15,390 nucleotides of DNA, from contig CACZOL010000199.1 of assembly GCA_902782705.1 (NCBI GenBank), positions 1-15,390 of the forward strand. Reading direction: 5' to 3'. The position numbers and the translations under genes are program-made. The first letter of the stretch is position 1. Every line of letters starts with the position of its first letter. Shown in pieces: positions 7,061 through 13,576 of this stretch. This DNA comes from an uncultured Selenomonadaceae bacterium. Its GTDB lineage: Bacteria > Bacillota > Negativicutes > Selenomonadales > Selenomonadaceae. The notes below the pieces were generated by a model. The model searched no databases. It saw only the letters and a list, made by a program, of their open reading frames with translations, and had not been told where the DNA came from.

Positions 7061-7089
7061 ATTCTATGCCGACCGCTCATCGGCGCCAA
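7061..7089 (-). promoter_or_regulatory. Candidate promoter of the coiled-coil gene
   Basis: On the minus strand TTGGCG (7089-7084) and TAGAAT (7066-7061) are separated by 17 bases, lying 25 bases before the ATG. The -10 box is good and the -35 box moderate. It would let this gene be expressed apart from rsmD-coaD. Confidence 0.4.
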
Positions 7090-7105
7090 AAAGCGCTAAA
7101 CGCTT
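7088..7105 (-). terminator. Possible weak terminator after coaD
   Basis: On the minus strand AAGCG-TTTAG-CGCTT forms a 5-bp stem followed by TTT. It lies 11 bases after the coaD stop. The stem is short and the T run brief, so termination would be partial at best. Confidence 0.3.
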
Positions 7106-7116
7106 CCGAATCAAGT

Positions 7117-7605
7117 TTATGCCTTGTCCTTTTCGAGCTTTCGGGCAACAGCCGCCTCGACGCAATCGGGAACGAGGCCGTGAATGTTCCCGCCGAATAC
7201 CGCCAGCTCACGAATACCGGAAGAACTGACGAAATAATACTCCTGCCCCGTCAAAATGAAGACCGTCTCAATATCAGGCGCGATATGCTTGAGCATCTGC
7301 GCCTGCTGGAGCTCGTACTCAAAATCCGTCACAGACCTGAGCCCGCGTACGATAACGCTCGCTCCGACCTTGTGCATGTAATCGGGCAGAAGCCCCGAAA
7401 ACGAACTGACCGAAAGGTTCGGGATGTGCCCCGTCGACTCCCGGATCAGCCGCTCACGTTCCTCCACGGAAAAGAACGGTTCCTTGCGAATATTGTGAAA
7501 CACGCCGACGATAATCTCGTCGAACATTCGGCTCGCCCGCTCAAAAACATCGACATGCCCCATCGTCACAGGATCGAAGCTGCCGGAGCAAACCGCTCTT
7601 GTCAT
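7117..7605 (-). CDS. coaD: Phosphopantetheine adenylyltransferase
   Basis: CoaD transfers AMP from ATP to 4'-phosphopantetheine, the penultimate step of coenzyme A synthesis. The 162-residue product has normal length and the nucleotidyltransferase signature: GSFDPVTMGH (8-17, with the HxGH-type motif as TMGH), a lysine in RKEPFFS (Lys41), RGLRS (87-91) and a SSSGIRE motif (127-133) corresponding to the usual ISSTxVRE. Its ATG overlaps the rsmD stop (ATGA, 4 bases). The rsmD-coaD pair is a common conserved arrangement, indicating co-translation. Confidence 0.96.
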   Translation of the reverse strand: MTRAVCSGSFDPVTMGHVDVFERASRMFDEIIVGVFHNIRKEPFFSVEERERLIRESTGHIPNLSVSSFSGLLPDYMHKVGASVIVRGLRSVTDFEYELQQAQMLKHIAPDIETVFILTGQEYYFVSSSGIRELAVFGGNIHGLVPDCVEAAVARKLEKDKA

Positions 7606-8174
7606 CCTTCATCCTCCAGTTGCGCCCCTGCGTTCTCAAAAAAACGCAGCCGCGTCGTATGGCCGTAACGTTCCTCACGCACCAGCGAAAGGCGCGAAAG
7701 TGCCGGAATCGTCCGCTCGTCTTCGCCGCTCTCCACGATCACCAGCGCGCCCTCCGAAAGAAGCGGCGAGCCGTCCAACGCGGTAAGCGCACGTTCCCAA
7801 AGCCCTTTTCCATAGGGCGGGTCGCAAAACACGAGATCAAACGTCTCTCCCTCGGCCGCAAGCCGCGTCAACGTCGTGAATACGTCGCCGCGCACGATGC
7901 GCGCCAGTTCCGAGAGCTTCGCGTGCTCCGCGTTGTCCTGCAAAACATTCCCCGTCGCGCGGTCCACCAACACCGCGCCCGCCGCGCCCCGGGAAATCGC
8001 CTCAAGGCCGAGGCTTCCCGTACCCGCGAAAAGATCGAGCACGCGGCGGTTTGCCACGCGCGCGCCGAGAATATTGAACAGCGATTCTTTCACGCGATCC
8101 GAAGTCGGACGCGTCGACAAGCCCTTCGGCGCTTTCAGGCGAACGCCCCGCGCCCTGCCCGTAATAATTCGCAT
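7602..8174 (-). CDS. rsmD: 16S rRNA (guanine-966-N2) methyltransferase RsmD
   Basis: RsmD uses S-adenosylmethionine to methylate G966 of 16S rRNA during small-subunit assembly. The 190-residue protein starts MRIITGRARG and shows TRPTSDRVKESLFNIL (21-36), a Rossmann SAM-binding loop LDLFAGTGSLGLEA (46-59) and the catalytic DPPY (118-121) of N-directed methyltransferases. A GGGAGG lies about 11 bases before the ATG. A promoter at 8209-8237 and overlap with coaD make it the first gene of rsmD-coaD. Confidence 0.95.
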   Translation of the reverse strand: MRIITGRARGVRLKAPKGLSTRPTSDRVKESLFNILGARVANRRVLDLFAGTGSLGLEAISRGAAGAVLVDRATGNVLQDNAEHAKLSELARIVRGDVFTTLTRLAAEGETFDLVFCDPPYGKGLWERALTALDGSPLLSEGALVIVESGEDERTIPALSRLSLVREERYGHTTRLRFFENAGAQLEDEG

Positions 8175-8208
8175 GCGCCGCGACGCTCCTCCCGTTCAAA
8201 CTTCGTTT

Positions 8209-8237
8209 ATTGTATCATATTTTTTCCCGTTCGTGAA
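8209..8237 (-). promoter_or_regulatory. Candidate promoter of rsmD-coaD
   Basis: On the minus strand TTCACG (8237-8232) and TACAAT (8214-8209) are spaced by 17 bases, lying 35 bases before the rsmD ATG. It immediately follows the tRNA-Ser terminator, as expected for a new transcription unit. Confidence 0.6.
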
Positions 8238-8278
8238 CTAAAAAATAAAAAGGCTTGCGGGAATTTCCACAAGCCTTG
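8238..8278 (-). terminator. Rho-independent terminator of tRNA-Ser
   Basis: On the minus strand AAGGCTTG and CAAGCCTT (8277-8270 and 8257-8250) form a perfect 8-bp stem around a 12-base loop. The loop's own GGAA/TTCC can partly pair. A T-rich tail of about ten bases follows. It starts 7 bases after the tRNA CCA end. Confidence 0.85.
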
Positions 8279-8284
8279 ATTTTC

Positions 8285-8373
<89 letters not shown>

Positions 8374-8386
8374 AGTCACGAATGGT

Positions 8387-8416
8387 AGTATACCATAAGG
8401 GGCAGGGTGTTGTAAA
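8387..8416 (-). promoter_or_regulatory. Promoter of tRNA-Ser
   Basis: On the minus strand TTTACA (8416-8411) and TATACT (8392-8387) are spaced by 18 bases, lying 13 bases before the mature tRNA 5' end. The -10 box is part of a short palindrome, ATGGTA-GTA-TACCAT (8382-8396). The promoter is divergent from the methyltransferase promoter on the other strand. Confidence 0.7.
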
Positions 8417-8491
8417 TAGTTTTGCCGCCGAGCCGGGGAATGAAAATTTTTCGGCAGAGAATGGTTCTGGCGCATGGGTGGTACATTCTCA

Positions 8492-8520
8492 TTGACAATA
8501 ACCAATAAATAAGTTAATAT
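8492..8520 (+). promoter_or_regulatory. Promoter of the methyltransferase gene
   Basis: A perfect TTGACA (8492-8497) and TAATAT (8515-8520) are separated by 17 bases. Transcription would begin near 8527, about 24 bases before the ATG. The region is far more A/T-rich than its surroundings. Inverted repeats lie over and just upstream of it, described separately. Confidence 0.7.
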
Positions 8521-8533
8521 ATTTTCATAACTT
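8511..8533. promoter_or_regulatory. Candidate operator AAGTTA-N11-TAACTT over the methyltransferase promoter
   Basis: A 6-bp inverted repeat (8511-8516 and 8528-8533) brackets the -10 box and the expected transcription start of the methyltransferase gene. Because that protein carries an N-terminal helix-turn-helix domain, and M.SsoII and M.EcoRII are known to repress their own genes this way, this is a plausible autorepressor site. Six-base arms in A/T-rich DNA can occur by chance. Confidence 0.4.
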
Positions 8534-8550
8534 ACGAAAGGGATATTTTT

Positions 8551-9873
8551 ATGGAATATGTAATAAACCGCGATGCCATCCATGCCGCCATGAAGCAACA
8601 CGGCATCGGAACACAAATAGAGCTTGCCGAGCGATTAGGGATTACCAAGAACCAAGTCTCCGTCCTGTTGTCTGATCGCCAAAGCCCCATCAAGAGCAGT
8701 TACCAGCAGTTGTTTCATTTGCTGGAGCTTGATCCTTCGCGGGCGATTGTCCCAAAGCAACAGCCTGTGCCCAAGACGAGCAAAAAAACACAAAAGCTCA
8801 TAGGCTGCACGGAGGATGATTTGTTTGCCGAGTTTATCGACACGGCAACAGTCAAGGCCCGACACCCCTATACCTCCGTGGAGCTGTTCGCTGGCGCGGG
8901 GGGGCTTGCACTGGGATTGGAACAAGCCGGGTTCGAGGTGAAGTGCCTCGTGGAATTTGAGAAATACGCCTGCGAGACATTACGCTTAAACCGCCCCTCT
9001 TGGAACGTCGTCGAACAGGACATCGTCAAAATTGCGGAAGAGGGCATTCGGAATTATCTTCCGACAGGCACTGGAGAGATTGATTTCGTTTCCGGAGGGT
9101 ATCCGTGCCAAGCGTTCAGCTATGCGGGCAAAAAACTCGGCATGGAAGATGTGCGCGGAACGATGTTCTTCTATTTTGCCCAAGTTGTGGAAGAGCTCCG
9201 CCCAAAAGTTTTCTTGGCGGAGAACGTACGGGGGCTTCTGACGCACGACGGGGGCAGGACGCTCCGCACCATGCTTGATATATACCGGGGCATGGGGTAC
9301 CATGTGGAAACACATCTGATGCACGCCGTAGATTACGGCGTGGCGCAAAAACGGGAACGCTTGATTATCGTCGGCGTCCGCGGCGACCTTTCCGCCCGGT
9401 ATCGTCTTCCCCAACCTTATAAAAAGAAGCTGGTGCTTCGCGATGTTTTGCAGGACGTGCCGCCCTCCGAAGGAGAAAAATATCCGCCCAAGAAGGAAAA
9501 AGTGCTGAAGCTCGTCCCCCCCGGCGGGTATTGGCGCGACCTTCCCGACGCGCTCGCCCGCGAATACATGGGAAAAAGCTATTTCTCCGGCGGCGGCAGA
9601 ACCGGCATGGCACGCCGGATCAGTTGGGACGAGCCGTGCCTGACACTCACTTGCAGCCCCGCGCAAAAACAAACGGAGCGTTGCCACCCAGACGAGACGC
9701 GTCCGTTCACGGTTCGCGAATATGCAAGAATCCAGAGTTTTCCCGATGACTGGAGCTTTGCGGGCGGTCTATCCGCACAATACAAACAAATTGGCAACGC
9801 CGTGCCCGTGGAATTGGCAAAAGCAGTTGGATTGTCTTTGGTCGATTTACTAAACCAAATGGAAAACAGTTGA
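8551..9873 (+). CDS. C5 cytosine DNA methyltransferase with N-terminal HTH domain
   Basis: This enzyme transfers a methyl group from SAM to C5 of cytosine in a specific site, protecting the host from the linked endonuclease. In the 440-residue protein, residues about 10-60 form an Xre-like helix-turn-helix (TQIELAERLGITKNQVSVLL). After a linker come the canonical motifs: I SVELFAGAGGLALGL (109-123), IV with catalytic Cys186 in GGYPCQAFS, VI AENVRGL (223-229), VIII QKRERLIIVG (266-275) and IX-X ending YKQIGNAVP (411-419). The target-recognition region lies at about 290-380. Pairing with an Eco47II-type endonuclease suggests GGNCC; this is inference, since specificity cannot be read directly. 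The ATG at 8551 follows an AAAGGGA. The HTH fusion suggests autoregulation. The gene is more A/T-rich than its neighbours, a sign of transfer. Confidence 0.95.
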   Translation: MEYVINRDAIHAAMKQHGIGTQIELAERLGITKNQVSVLLSDRQSPIKSSYQQLFHLLELDPSRAIVPKQQPVPKTSKKTQKLIGCTEDDLFAEFIDTATVKARHPYTSVELFAGAGGLALGLEQAGFEVKCLVEFEKYACETLRLNRPSWNVVEQDIVKIAEEGIRNYLPTGTGEIDFVSGGYPCQAFSYAGKKLGMEDVRGTMFFYFAQVVEELRPKVFLAENVRGLLTHDGGRTLRTMLDIYRGMGYHVETHLMHAVDYGVAQKRERLIIVGVRGDLSARYRLPQPYKKKLVLRDVLQDVPPSEGEKYPPKKEKVLKLVPPGGYWRDLPDALAREYMGKSYFSGGGRTGMARRISWDEPCLTLTCSPAQKQTERCHPDETRPFTVREYARIQSFPDDWSFAGGLSAQYKQIGNAVPVELAKAVGLSLVDLLNQMENS

Positions 9874-9898
9874 CAGATGATTGTGCCCTCCCTATACT
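9870..9898 (+). promoter_or_regulatory. Internal promoter for the endonuclease gene
   Basis: A perfect TTGACA (9870-9875) and TATACT (9893-9898) are separated by 17 bases. The -35 box overlaps the methyltransferase TGA (9871-9873), and the -10 box lies in the left arm of the inverted repeat at 9885-9916. Predicted transcription start is about 9904-9906, in or just after the hairpin loop, so this transcript would lack the left arm. Confidence 0.72.
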
Positions 9899-9916
9899 TT
9901 GCAATATAGGGAGGGC
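9885..9916 (+). promoter_or_regulatory. Perfect 12-bp inverted repeat that would hide the endonuclease ribosome site
   Basis: GCCCTCCCTATA (9885-9896) and TATAGGGAGGGC (9905-9916) are perfect complements around the 8-base loop CTTTGCAA. The right arm contains the AGGGAGGG ribosome site of the endonuclease, whose ATG begins at 9923. In a message read through from the methyltransferase gene the hairpin should block that site. As DNA the same palindrome spans the -10 box and start of the internal promoter and could be a protein operator. It is followed by only CTTTCGT, so it is a poor candidate for an intrinsic terminator. Confidence 0.7.
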
Positions 9917-9922
9917 TTTCGT

Positions 9923-10702
9923 ATGGGTACTGCACGAACTTATGTCAACTACATGGACGACGGGAAACTGCTTGCCGCGATAGAAAAACTCTATCGCACC
10001 TATGAGCGGGCGTTTGCCGCGAAAAAATTGAAGGACATCAACAAAAATATCATTGACCCATTCAAGTTCCAGTTTGATACGGCGTTCCTGCACGGGAACA
10101 ATCCCGAAGATACTTTACGGAACGAGATATTCCGCCAAAACGACAAGAGCATCGCCAACGCCATCGGGCTTTTCCATCAACAGCTTATCGGAGCGATTGA
10201 CGGTTTTACGGAAACACCCAGCTTGCCATGCGATGTGAAGAAAAATGACGATACGATTTTTGCGGAGATTAAAAACAAATACAACACAATGAACGTGCGT
10301 TCCGCCGCCGGTGTTTATGATGAGTTGGCGGGGCTTGCCAAAAGTTACCCCAACGCCATGTGCTATCTTGTCGAGATTATCGCCAAGAAAAGCGCCGACA
10401 CAGTATGGTCTATCACCATCAATCAGACCGTCCAGCAAAACAAGCGGATCCATAAAATCTCTGCCGATCAATTTTACGCCCTTGCCACAGGGCAGCAGGA
10501 CGCGTTGAAGCAGTTGGTCGATGCTCTGCCGGACGCTATCCGCGACTTTCTCAAGCATACGGATTTGGAAGGAAGCCTGAAAAACGCTGGAACCCGCGCC
10601 CAGGCATACGGCGAATTGTATGACCAAGCCGGGAAATATGGCATAGGCGTTATAGAGCAAATATATCGAATGGCGTTCCCCGACTACATAAAGTTCAAAT
10701 AA
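9923..10702 (+). CDS. Eco47II-family type II restriction endonuclease
   Basis: A 259-residue product resembling the Eco47II restriction endonuclease family, whose known members cut GGNCC. Recognisable stretches are FKFQFDTAFLHGNNPEDTL (47-65), RNEIFRQNDKSIANAIGLFHQ (from about 66) and EIKNKYNTMN (115-124). The last supplies the E-x-K of a PD-(D/E)xK nuclease site, with Asp104 or Asp109/110 as the likely upstream acid and Glu115, Lys117. The frame is open 14 codons further upstream, but that extension crosses the hairpin and has no ribosome site. The ATG at 9923 has GGGAGGG 7 bases before it. The gene starts 49 bases after the methyltransferase and ends 15 bases before the Vsr gene. A 410-codon open frame on the opposite strand is a shadow. 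Confidence 0.88.
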   Translation: MGTARTYVNYMDDGKLLAAIEKLYRTYERAFAAKKLKDINKNIIDPFKFQFDTAFLHGNNPEDTLRNEIFRQNDKSIANAIGLFHQQLIGAIDGFTETPSLPCDVKKNDDTIFAEIKNKYNTMNVRSAAGVYDELAGLAKSYPNAMCYLVEIIAKKSADTVWSITINQTVQQNKRIHKISADQFYALATGQQDALKQLVDALPDAIRDFLKHTDLEGSLKNAGTRAQAYGELYDQAGKYGIGVIEQIYRMAFPDYIKFK

Positions 10703-10717
10703 TAAGGGTGTGCGCTT

Positions 10718-11215
10718 ATGGACTGCATGACGAAAGCGCAGCGAAGCCGCATCATGGCCCGGATACGGAGCAAAGACACAAAAGCGGAGGTCTTGCTTCG
10801 GAAAACGCTTTGGCATCTCGGCTTCCGCTACCGCAAGAATTACCGCAAATTGCCGGGAACGCCGGATATTGCCCTGACGCGCCAAAAAATCGCAATTTTC
10901 GTTGACGGCGATTTTTGGCACGCGCGGAACTACCGGAAACAGCCGGGCGACGGCATTGCGTCCCACAAAAAATACTGGCGGCAAAAGCTCGCCCGCAATG
11001 TAGAACGTGACAAGGAAGTCAACGACGCCTTGACGCAGGAGGGCTGGCTGGTGCTCCGCTTTTGGGATAGCGAAGTGCAGAAAAAACTGGAAGGATGTGT
11101 TGAAAGCGTAATGGAGTTTGCATCGCCGCACGCCCCTGGAACAAAAGCGAGCAGAACCAAAGCTTCCTGCCCCAGCGCGAAACGGACAAACCTCCCAAAG
11201 AAGCCGACAATTTGA
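10718..11215 (+). CDS. vsr: Very short patch repair endonuclease (Vsr-like)
   Basis: Vsr nicks beside T:G mismatches formed when 5-methylcytosine deaminates, and so protects the sites methylated by its partner enzyme. The 165-residue protein shows the Vsr N-terminus (RSRIMARIRSKDTKAE, 10-24), LPGTPDIAL with the catalytic Asp50 equivalent, IAIFVDGDFWHARNY (58-72) and KLARNVERDKEVNDAL (90-105) followed by GWLVLRFW. The zinc-binding cysteines of the E. coli enzyme are absent (DGDFWHARN where E. coli has GCFWH plus further Cys), a variant seen in other Vsr-like proteins. The core ends near residue 136. The last 29 residues are Lys/Ala/Pro/Thr-rich and look like an extension. The start may also be at 10727 (MTKAQ). 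AAGGG precedes by 9 bases. Confidence 0.9.
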   Translation: MDCMTKAQRSRIMARIRSKDTKAEVLLRKTLWHLGFRYRKNYRKLPGTPDIALTRQKIAIFVDGDFWHARNYRKQPGDGIASHKKYWRQKLARNVERDKEVNDALTQEGWLVLRFWDSEVQKKLEGCVESVMEFASPHAPGTKASRTKASCPSAKRTNLPKKPTI

Positions 11216-11234
11216 AAATGCGAAGCACAAATGA

Positions 11235-11286
11235 GCGAAAAGCGCCCTAGGGATTCCAATCACGGAAGCCCTAGGGCGCTTTTCGC
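11235..11286. terminator. Bidirectional terminator between the Vsr and AcuB-like genes
   Basis: Perfect 18-bp complementary arms (11235-11252 and 11269-11286) carry AAAAGCGCCCTAGGG and its complement. Because each arm ends in an A or T run, the hairpin works as an intrinsic terminator on both strands. The 16-base loop contains a further TTCC/GGAA pairing. It lies 19 bases after the Vsr stop and 8 bases after the AcuB-like stop, so it serves both convergent genes. Confidence 0.9.
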
Positions 11287-11294
11287 AATGCCGT

Positions 11295-11945
11295 TTATTT
11301 CTCCCCGATGCGGCCGGAGTGTGTGACGTGATAGCCGCGGCTCTCAAGCTGCTCGATCAGGTTTCCTTCGTTCATGAAATTACCGCGGACGATGATGTCA
11401 TATTTGCCCATGTCCTTCTTGCAGGTGACGAAGCTGTCGATGTTGAAGCCCGCGTTCGCGAAAATGCCCGCGATGTCCTGCACGACGCCGACCTTGTTGT
11501 CGACCTCGATGGTGATACGGTCCTTTCCCTCGGAGAGGCCCATGATCTCGACGAGCGCGTTGAAAATATCCGTCTCCGTGATGACGCCGACGACCGCGCC
11601 GACATCGGTGACGACCGGCACGCCGCCGATCTTGTTCATCGACATGAGCAGCGCCGCTTCCTCGATGGGTGCGTTTTCGTTGACGGAGATGACCTTGTCG
11701 CTCATAATCTCCCGAATGGAAATTTTCGCGAGCAAGGAATTGATCTCGTAGCGGGAAAGCGTCGTAGCTGCAGACGGCGACACGCGCATGAGATCTTTGT
11801 CCGTAACGATGCCGACAAGAGTTCCGTTGTCTACGACAGGCAGACGACGGATCTTATGTTCCTTCAGCAACGCGGCGGCAGTATCGACTTTGTCCTCCGG
11901 CTTGACGGAAATGGGGTTCCTGGTCATTCGATCGGCTACAAACAT
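11295..11945 (-). CDS. CBS-CBS-ACT domain protein (AcuB-like)
   Basis: A 216-residue soluble protein with two CBS domains (about 1-55 and 76-132) and a C-terminal ACT domain (about 142-212). This is the layout of AcuB, linked in Bacillus to acetoin use, and of similar regulatory proteins. CBS pairs usually bind adenosine nucleotides and ACT domains bind amino acids, so a ligand-sensing role is likely, but no catalytic site is present. CBS motifs include RRLPVVDNGTLVGIVTDKDL (33-52) and IGGVPVVTDVGAVVGVITETD (from about 106). The start at 11945 (MFVADRMTRNPISV) is chosen over an upstream frame because AAAGGAGC precedes it and the domain begins there. It lies beyond the livF terminator. The gap before it is A/T-rich but holds no clear promoter. 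The neighbouring liv operon makes a link to amino acids attractive but unproven. Confidence 0.88.
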   Translation of the reverse strand: MFVADRMTRNPISVKPEDKVDTAAALLKEHKIRRLPVVDNGTLVGIVTDKDLMRVSPSAATTLSRYEINSLLAKISIREIMSDKVISVNENAPIEEAALLMSMNKIGGVPVVTDVGAVVGVITETDIFNALVEIMGLSEGKDRITIEVDNKVGVVQDIAGIFANAGFNIDSFVTCKKDMGKYDIIVRGNFMNEGNLIEQLESRGYHVTHSGRIGEK

Positions 11946-12061
11946 GGTGTTGCTCCTTTCTGTCGGGCAGTGAATTGATGGACGCCCTTCATAAAAATGA
12001 CAAATATATTGCAGATTTATGTATATTCTCACTGAAATATCAGAAAAGAATATTCGCGGTC

Positions 12062-12086
12062 AAAAGCGAAAATCCTTCTTTTCCGC
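12062..12086 (-). terminator. Weak hairpin with T run after livF
   Basis: On the minus strand GCGGAAAA-GAAGGA-TTTTCGC forms an imperfect stem with one bulged G, followed by TTTT. It starts 7 bases after the livF stop. The stem is short, so some read-through toward the AcuB-like gene is possible. Confidence 0.4.
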
Positions 12087-12092
12087 AAAATT

Positions 12093-12806
12093 TTATCCGC
12101 CCAAATATGCCTTTCGCACTTCCTCGCTGGCAGCAAGTTCTTTTGCGTCGCCGGACAGTGTGATGCGGCCCGTTTCAAGCACGTAAGCCCTGTGCGCGAT
12201 GGAAAGCGCCATATTCGCGTTTTGCTCGACAAGAAGTACCGTCGTTCCCGCCTTGTTGATGTCGACGATGATATCGAAAATCTCGCGGATCAAGAGCGGC
12301 GCGAGTCCCATCGACGGCTCGTCCAGGAGCAGGAGCCTCGGTCGGCTCATCAGCGCGCGCCCCATAGCGAGCATTTGCTGCTCGCCGCCGGACAGCGTGC
12401 CCGCCGCCTGATCCTTGCGCTCCAAAAGGCGCGGGAAACGCTCGAAGACCATGTTCATATCTGCCTCGATGCCCTCCGCGTCGTCGCGCGTATACGCACC
12501 AAGCTCCAGATTTTCCAAGACGGTCATATTCGCGAAAATGCGGCGCCCTTCCGGAACCTGCGAGATGCCCGCCTTGACGATTTCTTGGGCAGGACGGGCC
12601 GCGATGGACTGCCCTTCAAACAAGATATCGCCTTCTTTCGGCTTCAAAAGCCCCGAGACGGTACGCAGCGTCGTAGACTTGCCCGCGCCGTTGGAGCCGA
12701 TCAGCGTCACGATCTCGCCTTGGCGCACAGTGAGGCTCACGCCCTTGATGGCGTGAATCGCGCCGTAATATACATGAATATCCTTGATTTCCAGCATATC
12801 CGCCAT
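12093..12806 (-). CDS. livF: Branched-chain amino acid ABC transporter ATP-binding protein LivF
   Basis: One of two ATPases that drive uptake of leucine, isoleucine and valine (family assignment). The 237-residue protein has Walker A GSNGAGKST (37-45), signature LSGGEQ (138-143), Walker B LLLLDEPSMGL (158-168) and the VEQNA motif (193-197). Gln in place of the usual switch His in VEQNA is normal for LivF. The ATG at 12806 overlaps the livG stop (TGATG) with GGAGG 9 bases upstream. A TTG one codon earlier is less likely. It is the last gene of livHMGF. The substrate-binding protein gene is not in the window and would have to lie upstream of livH or elsewhere. Confidence 0.94.
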   Translation of the reverse strand: MADMLEIKDIHVYYGAIHAIKGVSLTVRQGEIVTLIGSNGAGKSTTLRTVSGLLKPKEGDILFEGQSIAARPAQEIVKAGISQVPEGRRIFANMTVLENLELGAYTRDDAEGIEADMNMVFERFPRLLERKDQAAGTLSGGEQQMLAMGRALMSRPRLLLLDEPSMGLAPLLIREIFDIIVDINKAGTTVLLVEQNANMALSIAHRAYVLETGRITLSGDAKELAASEEVRKAYLGG

Positions 12807-13576
12807 CAAGCGTCACCTCCCAGATACGCCCGAATGACCTCGGGATTCTTCTGAATCTCCTCCGGCGTTCCCTTGGCGATGATCTGTCCGTATTCAAGCA
12901 CATAGATGCGCTCGCAAATACCCATGACAAGGCTCATATCGTGCTCGATCAAAAGGATCGTCAGCGAAAACTGGTCGCGAATCCAGCGAATCATATCCAT
13001 GAGTTCCTGCGTCTCCTGCGGGTTCATGCCCGCCGCAGGCTCGTCGAGCAAAAGGAGCTTCGGCTTTGCCGCCAGAGCGCGGGCGATCTCGAGTCGGCGC
13101 TGCGCGCCGTAAGGCAGATTTTTTGCCGTCTCGTCCGCTTTGTCGTCGAGCTTGAAGATTTTCAGGAAACGCATACTCTCCCGCGTCACTTCTTCCTCTT
13201 CGGAGAAATACCGCCCTACGCGGAAGATCGCTTCGGAAAGTCCGTACTTCACATGCTGGTGACAGGCGATTTTTACATTGTCCAGCACGGTCAGCTCGGA
13301 AAAGAGCCGAATATTTTGAAACGTGCGCGCGACGCCGCGCTGGGTGATCTGATACGGCGCGAGTCCGACAATGCTCTCGCCCTCCAGCTCGATATGACCG
13401 CTCGTCGGCTGGTAGACGCCCGTAAACAGGTTGAACGCGGTGGTCTTGCCCGCGCCGTTCGGCCCGATGAGCCCGATCAGCTCGCCGTGATTGATGTACA
13501 TATTGAAGTCGGAAACGGCCTTAAGGCCGCCGAACATCTCGACCACGTTCGTCGCTTTGAGAAGCGGCTCAGCCAT
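12806..13576 (-). CDS. livG: Branched-chain amino acid ABC transporter ATP-binding protein LivG
   Basis: The second ATPase of the LivFGHM importer. In 256 residues it shows Walker A GPNGAGKTT (38-46), Q-loop Gln87 in ARTFQNIRLF, the LivG-specific signature LPYGAQRRLE (154-163) in place of LSGGQ, Walker B LLLLDEPAAG (174-183) and switch His212 in LIEHDM. All key residues are intact. It overlaps livM by 8 bases upstream and livF by 1 base downstream, so the four genes are one operon with coupled translation. Confidence 0.95.
   Translation of the reverse strand: MAEPLLKATNVVEMFGGLKAVSDFNMYINHGELIGLIGPNGAGKTTAFNLFTGVYQPTSGHIELEGESIVGLAPYQITQRGVARTFQNIRLFSELTVLDNVKIACHQHVKYGLSEAIFRVGRYFSEEEEVTRESMRFLKIFKLDDKADETAKNLPYGAQRRLEIARALAAKPKLLLLDEPAAGMNPQETQELMDMIRWIRDQFSLTILLIEHDMSLVMGICERIYVLEYGQIIAKGTPEEIQKNPEVIRAYLGGDA

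Noticed and set aside
9885..9919. Inverted repeat read as an intrinsic terminator of the methyltransferase gene
   Set aside because: Only three T residues follow the stem and the endonuclease ribosome site is in its right arm. Some termination cannot be excluded, but sequestering or operator function fits better.
9881..9922. N-terminal extension of the endonuclease by 14 codons
   Set aside because: It would start at a TTG inside the hairpin with no ribosome site; the ATG at 9923 has a strong one.
10115..11347. 410-codon open frame on the minus strand across the endonuclease and Vsr genes
   Set aside because: It is antisense to two recognisable genes, has no domain-like sequence and crosses the bidirectional terminator. 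It is a compositional shadow.
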